DNA of 20,437 nucleotides, taken from positions 1 to 20,437 of the forward strand of contig CAYTLQ010000276.1 of assembly GCA_964438715.1 (NCBI GenBank), read 5' to 3'. The DNA is from CAYTLQ01 sp964438715. Lineage in GTDB: Bacteria; Bacteroidota; Ignavibacteria; Ignavibacteriales; Ignavibacteriaceae. Shown one piece after another: positions 18,292 to 20,437 of this stretch; the stretch's first letter is position 1, and each line of letters starts with the position of its first letter. The notes below the pieces were generated by a model. That model worked only from the letters and a program-made list of their open reading frames with translations, made no database searches and was not told where the DNA came from. The position numbers and the translations under genes were made by a program.

Positions 18292-18689
18292 GTTAGTTTA
18301 TTACAAAGTAATTCCAGAAGCTGAACCACTGCCGGTTCGATGTCGGAAATTTCCGGCCTGGGATTTTTCATTCTGGTAAGTGTAACCGGCAGAAAAACAA
18401 CCTGTATGGTTTTTCCTGCCTTTTCACAGGCGGATATAAGCCCGTGTTTATGTAACCGATACGATTCACGAATCAGCCGTTTAATTCTGTTTCTCCAAAC
18501 GGCATTTCCATTCCTCTTGGGCACAGCAACCGCAAACATTACCGGATTTGGAAACTCTTTCCCGCTGATAATATAAACAACCCGTATTTTGTGGTCGCCG
18601 GAAACTATTGAAGTGCCTTTATTAAATAACTCGGAAAAGGCTTTCTTTCCACGAATTCTTTCATTTCGGGAAAGTGAAAACCGTTTCAC
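18288..18689 (-). CDS. rnpA: Ribonuclease P protein component
   Basis: Protein subunit of RNase P, which matures tRNA 5' ends together with the catalytic RNA. The 133-residue protein starts MKRFSLSRNERIRGKKAF, the usual N-terminus, and carries the RNR signature as AVPKRNGNAVWRNRIKRLIR, which binds the RNA. The start codon is GTG, beginning only 1 nt after the rpmH stop codon, with AAAGATAGG before it overlapping the end of rpmH as a possible weak ribosome site. Translation is probably coupled to rpmH. The stop overlaps the yidD start. Confidence 0.95.
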   Translation of the reverse strand: MKRFSLSRNERIRGKKAFSELFNKGTSIVSGDHKIRVVYIISGKEFPNPVMFAVAVPKRNGNAVWRNRIKRLIRESYRLHKHGLISACEKAGKTIQVVFLPVTLTRMKNPRPEISDIEPAVVQLLELLCNKLT

Positions 18690-18690
18690 C

Positions 18691-18837
18691 CTATCTTTCG
18701 TCGCTTACAGTAAGTTTTTTACGACCTTTTTTCCTGCGTGCCGCAAGCACTCTTCTGCCGTTTGCGGTCTTCATTCTTTCACGAAAACCATGTTTATTGC
18801 GTCTTTTACGCCGACTGGGCTGATATGTTCTTTTCAT
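18691..18837 (-). CDS. rpmH: 50S ribosomal protein L34
   Basis: A 48-residue ribosomal protein found by direct translation of the minus strand between rnpA and the intergenic region. The sequence begins MKRTYQPSRRKRRNKHGFRE, the nearly invariant L34 start, continues with RMKTANGRRVLAARRKKGRK, and ends with a short KKLTVSDER extension beyond the usual 44-46 residues. GGAG lies 7 nt upstream of the ATG. It is the first gene of the rpmH-rnpA-yidD-yidC block and its stop codon (TAG, 18691-18693) is 1 nt from the rnpA start. Confidence 0.97.
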   Translation of the reverse strand: MKRTYQPSRRKRRNKHGFRERMKTANGRRVLAARRKKGRKKLTVSDER

Positions 18838-18859
18838 TATATTTCTCCGGATTATAAAA

Positions 18860-18895
18860 GAGTGTAAAAATAGCGTATTTCTCTCAATAATTCAA
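18860..18895 (-). promoter_or_regulatory. Candidate promoter of the rpmH operon
   Basis: On the minus strand TTGAAT (18895-18890) and TATTTT (18872-18867) are separated by 17 nt, fitting a sigma-70-type promoter with an imperfect -10 box. Transcription would start near 18860, leaving a leader of about 23 nt that includes the GGAG ribosome site. A TATAAT also occurs nearer the gene but would leave almost no leader. AT-rich DNA yields such matches by chance. Confidence 0.35.
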
Positions 18896-19121
18896 TGAAT
18901 TTTAGTCTCCCCGAGAGGAATTTTAATTTTACCGGCATCCACAAAATTGCGTTTTTGGCTCAAAAATGCAGGTTCTTTTGTATCTCATAAATCCCTGCCG
19001 AACATTTTTCAGCCTTTTTCGGGTAAACCACTTGTTTTCATTACTTCATCCTTTGCCCTAATTACCTGATTAACATTTTTCACCTACAATGATATTTTTT
19101 CAGAATTTTTTTTCATCAAGA

Positions 19122-19157
19122 TTTGGAAAAAACAGCTTTACGCGACTCTGATATATT
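19122..19157 (+). repeat. 36-nt repeated element, copy A, upstream of the small ORF
   Basis: This element begins TTTGGAAAAA, has TTTACGC at 19137-19143, ACTCTG at 19145-19150 and ends TATATT. Copy B at 19631-19666 matches at 29 of 36 positions with no gap. A cagaa preceded by a run of T lies about 20 nt upstream of each copy, so the similarity may extend to about 60 nt. It ends about 95 nt before the small ORF. A promoter or regulatory role is possible: TATATTTA resembles the Bacteroidota -7 box TAnnTTTG, but the 26-nt distance to TTTG is longer than usual. Confidence 0.55.
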
Positions 19158-19205
19158 TAGATGGGGTAAATTTTCAGAGCAGAGCTAAGTAAAGGCGCAG
19201 GAGAA

Positions 19206-19265
19206 ATGGAAAATAACTTAACTTCTTTAATAATTAAAAGGAAGCTGAAGTATGGAAAACAATAA
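19206..19265 (+). CDS. Possible 19-residue leader ORF overlapping the small ORF start
   Basis: An ATG at 19206, preceded by AGGAG only 2 nt away, opens a 19-codon frame (MENNLTSLIIKRKLKYGKQ) whose stop at 19263-19265 lies inside the start of the next ORF in a different frame. Both ORFs begin with MENN. The overlap would allow translational coupling, but the ribosome-site spacing is shorter than optimal and a frame this short can arise by chance. Confidence 0.2.
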   Translation: MENNLTSLIIKRKLKYGKQ

Positions 19266-19449
19266 AAAAGAGTTCAAAGAAATAATGAATGTTGAAATAA
19301 AGGGTCCGGATAACTTCAATGTGAAGGTAGTCTTTTATAGTGACAGTACTGAAGTTATACTGGATGATCTAAATGATATACTCCATTTGTTAAAAGGAAT
19401 TACTGCATCTCTTGAGAAATCAATAGGGCGACAGTTTCATCTTAACTAA
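19252..19449 (+). CDS. Small hypothetical protein
   Basis: A 65-residue ORF that I do not recognise. AGGAAG lies 7 nt upstream of the ATG, the best ribosome site in this region, and an in-frame TGA just upstream rules out a longer start. The protein begins with a charged segment (MENNKKEFKEIMN), followed by a strand-like VEIKGPDNFNVKVVFYSD and a probable amphipathic helix (LDDLNDILHLLKGITASLEKSIG). There is no signal peptide, membrane segment or cysteine. It stands alone between the rpmH block and the tandem array. Length and ribosome site favour a real gene, but without homologues the call is moderate. Confidence 0.55.
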   Translation: MENNKKEFKEIMNVEIKGPDNFNVKVVFYSDSTEVILDDLNDILHLLKGITASLEKSIGRQFHLN

Positions 19450-19671
19450 ACTCCTGAAAAAATCAGCCGGGGAATAACTATTTACCGGATAATTCTGCAG
19501 CTTTTTCATTCCCGGTACTTATTCAGAGGCTACAGTTAACTTGTTAATAAGAAAAAATACTTATGCAGGAAGCCTTGCGATAAGAGTTCCCATAAATGCA
19601 GGCAATTTTTCAGAAATAATATTTTAACTGTTTGGAAAAATCCCGTTTACGCAACTCTGGTAAATTATATC
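19450..19671. other. Intergenic region between small ORF and tandem array
   Basis: No gene is seen. An inverted pair CCGGGGAAT (19467-19475) and ATTCCCGG (19508-19515) with a 32-nt loop follows the small ORF; the loop is long and there is no T tract, so it is not a convincing terminator. Copy B of the 36-nt element occupies 19631-19666, ending five nucleotides before the first repeat unit. Confidence 0.5.
19631..19666 (+). repeat. 36-nt repeated element, copy B, at the edge of the tandem array
   Basis: Matches copy A (19122-19157) at 29 of 36 positions without a gap: TTTGGAAAAA, TTTACGC (19646-19652), ACTCTG (19654-19659) and TAnATT are shared. It sits immediately before the first unit and is not repeated inside the later units, so it is outside the tandem period. 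The same orientation in front of both the small ORF and the array suggests a common promoter-like or insertion-flank role. Confidence 0.55.
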
Positions 19672-19976
19672 AGAAAAGACCACTACTGGAATAAATGAAG
19701 AATGTTTCTCGCCAAGACGCTAAGACGCTGTTAGTCTTTGCGGGATTTTTATAATTATATCATCCCCTCGGGATTTGGGGTGTTGAATGTTCGTTTATCT
19801 ATAATCATTCCACCCCGTCGGGGTTGGAGGATTTTACTTTCGTTGTGTTATTAATTTGACCGATAATTCTTTGTATTTCTGCTTTGCGTCTTTGCGGGAA
19901 CAAAATATTTTTCGGCTTCACAGACATTGAGACAAAAATCGTGAAAATCGTATAATCCGTTAATCATGGTCAAGTT
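19672..19976. repeat. Tandem repeat unit 1 (about 305 bp)
   Basis: First copy of a directly repeated unit, taken to begin at the AGAAAAGACC preceding CTACTGGAATAAATG. It contains an inverted-arm pair (19703-19724 and 19882-19902), two GC-rich hairpins (19761-19782 and 19810-19827), and a conserved tail (CACAGACATTGAGAC, then ATCATGGTCAAGTT). It carries no credible coding frame. Unit boundaries are arbitrary, as in any tandem array. Confidence 0.9.
19703..19902. repeat. Inverted-repeat element within unit 1 (MITE/REP-like)
   Basis: The left arm TGTTTCTCGCCAAGACGC... (19703-19724) pairs with the right arm CTTTGCGTCTTTGCGGGAAC... (19882-19902) as imperfect inverted repeats of about 22 nt, enclosing about 157 nt with two GC-rich palindromes. 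This resembles a small non-autonomous element, but no target-site duplication or transposase is visible, so the mobile nature is an inference. Confidence 0.5.
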
Positions 19977-20284
19977 AGAAAAGACAACTACTGGAATAAA
20001 TGAGGAATGTTTCTCGCTAAGACGCTAAGACGCTGTTAGTCTTTGCGGGATTTGTATAATTATATCATCCCCTCGGGATTTGGGATGTTGCATTTTCGTT
20101 GTTCTATAATCATTCCACCCCGTCCGGGGTTGGAGAATTTTTAATTTCGTTGTGTTATTAATTTGACCGATAATTCTTTGTATTTCTGCTTTGCGTCTTT
20201 GCGAGAACAAAAAACATTATCGCTTCACAGACATTGAGACAAAAATCGTGGTAATCGTTTAATCCTTTAATCATGGTCAAGTTA
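19977..20284. repeat. Tandem repeat unit 2 (308 bp)
   Basis: Second complete copy, joined directly to unit 1. It is the most divergent in the middle: TTGGGATGTTGCATT replaces TTGGGGTGTTGAATG, and one C is added in the second hairpin loop (CCCCGTCCGGGG). Its 5' part (TGAGGAATG, TCTCGCTAAG) agrees with unit 3 rather than unit 1. Confidence 0.9.
20008..20209. repeat. Inverted-repeat element within unit 2 (MITE/REP-like)
   Basis: Same layout as in unit 1: left arm 20008-20029 and right arm 20189-20209. Here the arms match better, because the left arm reads TCTCGCTAAGACGCTAAG and the right arm ends GCGAGAAC. The equivalent element in unit 3 begins at about 20316 and its right arm is beyond the window. 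Confidence 0.5.
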
Positions 20285-20437
20285 GAATAGACCACTACTG
20301 GAATAAATGAGGAATGTTTCTCGCTAAGACGCTGTTAATCTTTGCGGGATTTTTATAATTATATCATCCCCTCGGGATTTGGGGTGTTGAATGTTCGTTT
20401 ATCTATAATCATTCCACCCCGTCGGGGTTGGAGGATT
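20285..20437. repeat. Tandem repeat unit 3, cut by the window end
   Basis: Third copy, reaching the window edge after the second hairpin. It has lost one CTAAGACG-type 9-nt subrepeat near its 5' end. Its middle (hairpin region to GGAGGATT) is identical to unit 1, while its beginning follows unit 2. The array may continue beyond the window. Confidence 0.88.

Larger units (their letters stand above)
18838..19251. other. Intergenic region between rpmH and the small ORF
   Basis: About 414 nt, AT-rich, divergent between rpmH (minus) and the 65-residue ORF (plus). It holds the candidate rpmH promoter, a 13-nt palindrome centred near 18895 (AATTCA-A-TGAATT), copy A of the 36-nt element at 19122-19157 and a possible 19-codon leader ORF at 19206. 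One 7-of-9 match to a DnaA box (18935-18943) is not enough to call an origin. No dnaA gene, tRNA or clear terminator is visible. Confidence 0.6.

Noticed and set aside
18589..18867. A 92-codon plus-strand frame across rnpA and rpmH
   Set aside because: It is antisense to two well-established conserved genes, including all of rpmH.
18935..18943. A DnaA box suggesting a replication origin beside rpmH
   Set aside because: Only one match at 7 of 9 positions to TTATCCACA is visible, with no cluster of boxes and no dnaA gene.
19467..19515. A terminator after the small ORF (CCGGGGAAT paired with ATTCCCGG)
   Set aside because: The loop is 32 nt, one arm carries an extra G, and no T tract follows the second arm.
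20025..20210. A 61-codon minus-strand frame inside repeat unit 2
   Set aside because: It consists wholly of repeat sequence, and the extra C in the second hairpin of unit 2 shifts the frame relative to units 1 and 3, so the frame is not conserved between copies.
19672..20437. A CRISPR array
   Set aside because: The repeat period is about 305 bp with no short constant repeat alternating with unique spacers, and no cas gene is present.

Overview
The window looks like chromosomal DNA of an AT-rich Gram-negative bacterium of the Bacteroidota/Chlorobiota (FCB) group, possibly Ignavibacteria-like. This placement is inferred from gene content: a patatin fused to a BamA-like barrel, a DPP4-type S9 peptidase, a DUF1684 lipoprotein, SLBB-repeat export proteins and outer-membrane barrels ending in aromatic residues. 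No rRNA or tRNA gene is visible and no 16S-based placement is possible.

Left arm (1-6745, plus strand): the end of a probable outer-membrane beta-barrel gene, then dTDP-glucose 4,6-dehydratase (rfbB), an SLBB-domain polysaccharide-export-type protein, a GH20-like beta-N-acetylhexosaminidase, a small multi-pass membrane protein and a YdfG-like short-chain dehydrogenase. The last four are tightly coupled: two successive TAATG stop/start overlaps, then a 20-nt overlap. The module reads as surface polysaccharide synthesis, export and trimming.

Middle (6769-13211, minus strand, convergent with the left arm): six close-packed genes, in transcription order a dipeptidyl peptidase IV, a DUF454/YbaN membrane protein, a double-parvulin PpiC/SurA-like protein, an ArsC/Spx-family protein, a DUF1684 lipoprotein and a cation diffusion facilitator. 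Gaps are 6-38 nt. Most products are exported or membrane-bound, so the set looks like an envelope-maintenance operon.

Right (13406-18837, minus strand): the conserved block rpmH-rnpA-yidD-yidC, followed 65 nt later by the large patatin/BamA-like gene. rpmH (48 codons) was found by direct translation. rnpA starts with GTG 1 nt after the rpmH stop, and yidD starts with TTG overlapping the rnpA stop.

Far right (18838-20437): gene-poor. The divergent side of rpmH, where many bacteria carry dnaA, holds only a 65-residue unknown ORF (19252-19449) and a tandem array of a unit of about 305 bp (two complete copies and a third cut by the window edge). Each unit contains inverted arms of about 22 nt and two GC-rich hairpins. 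A 36-nt element occurs once before the small ORF and once just before the array. This non-coding region is the least explained part of the window.
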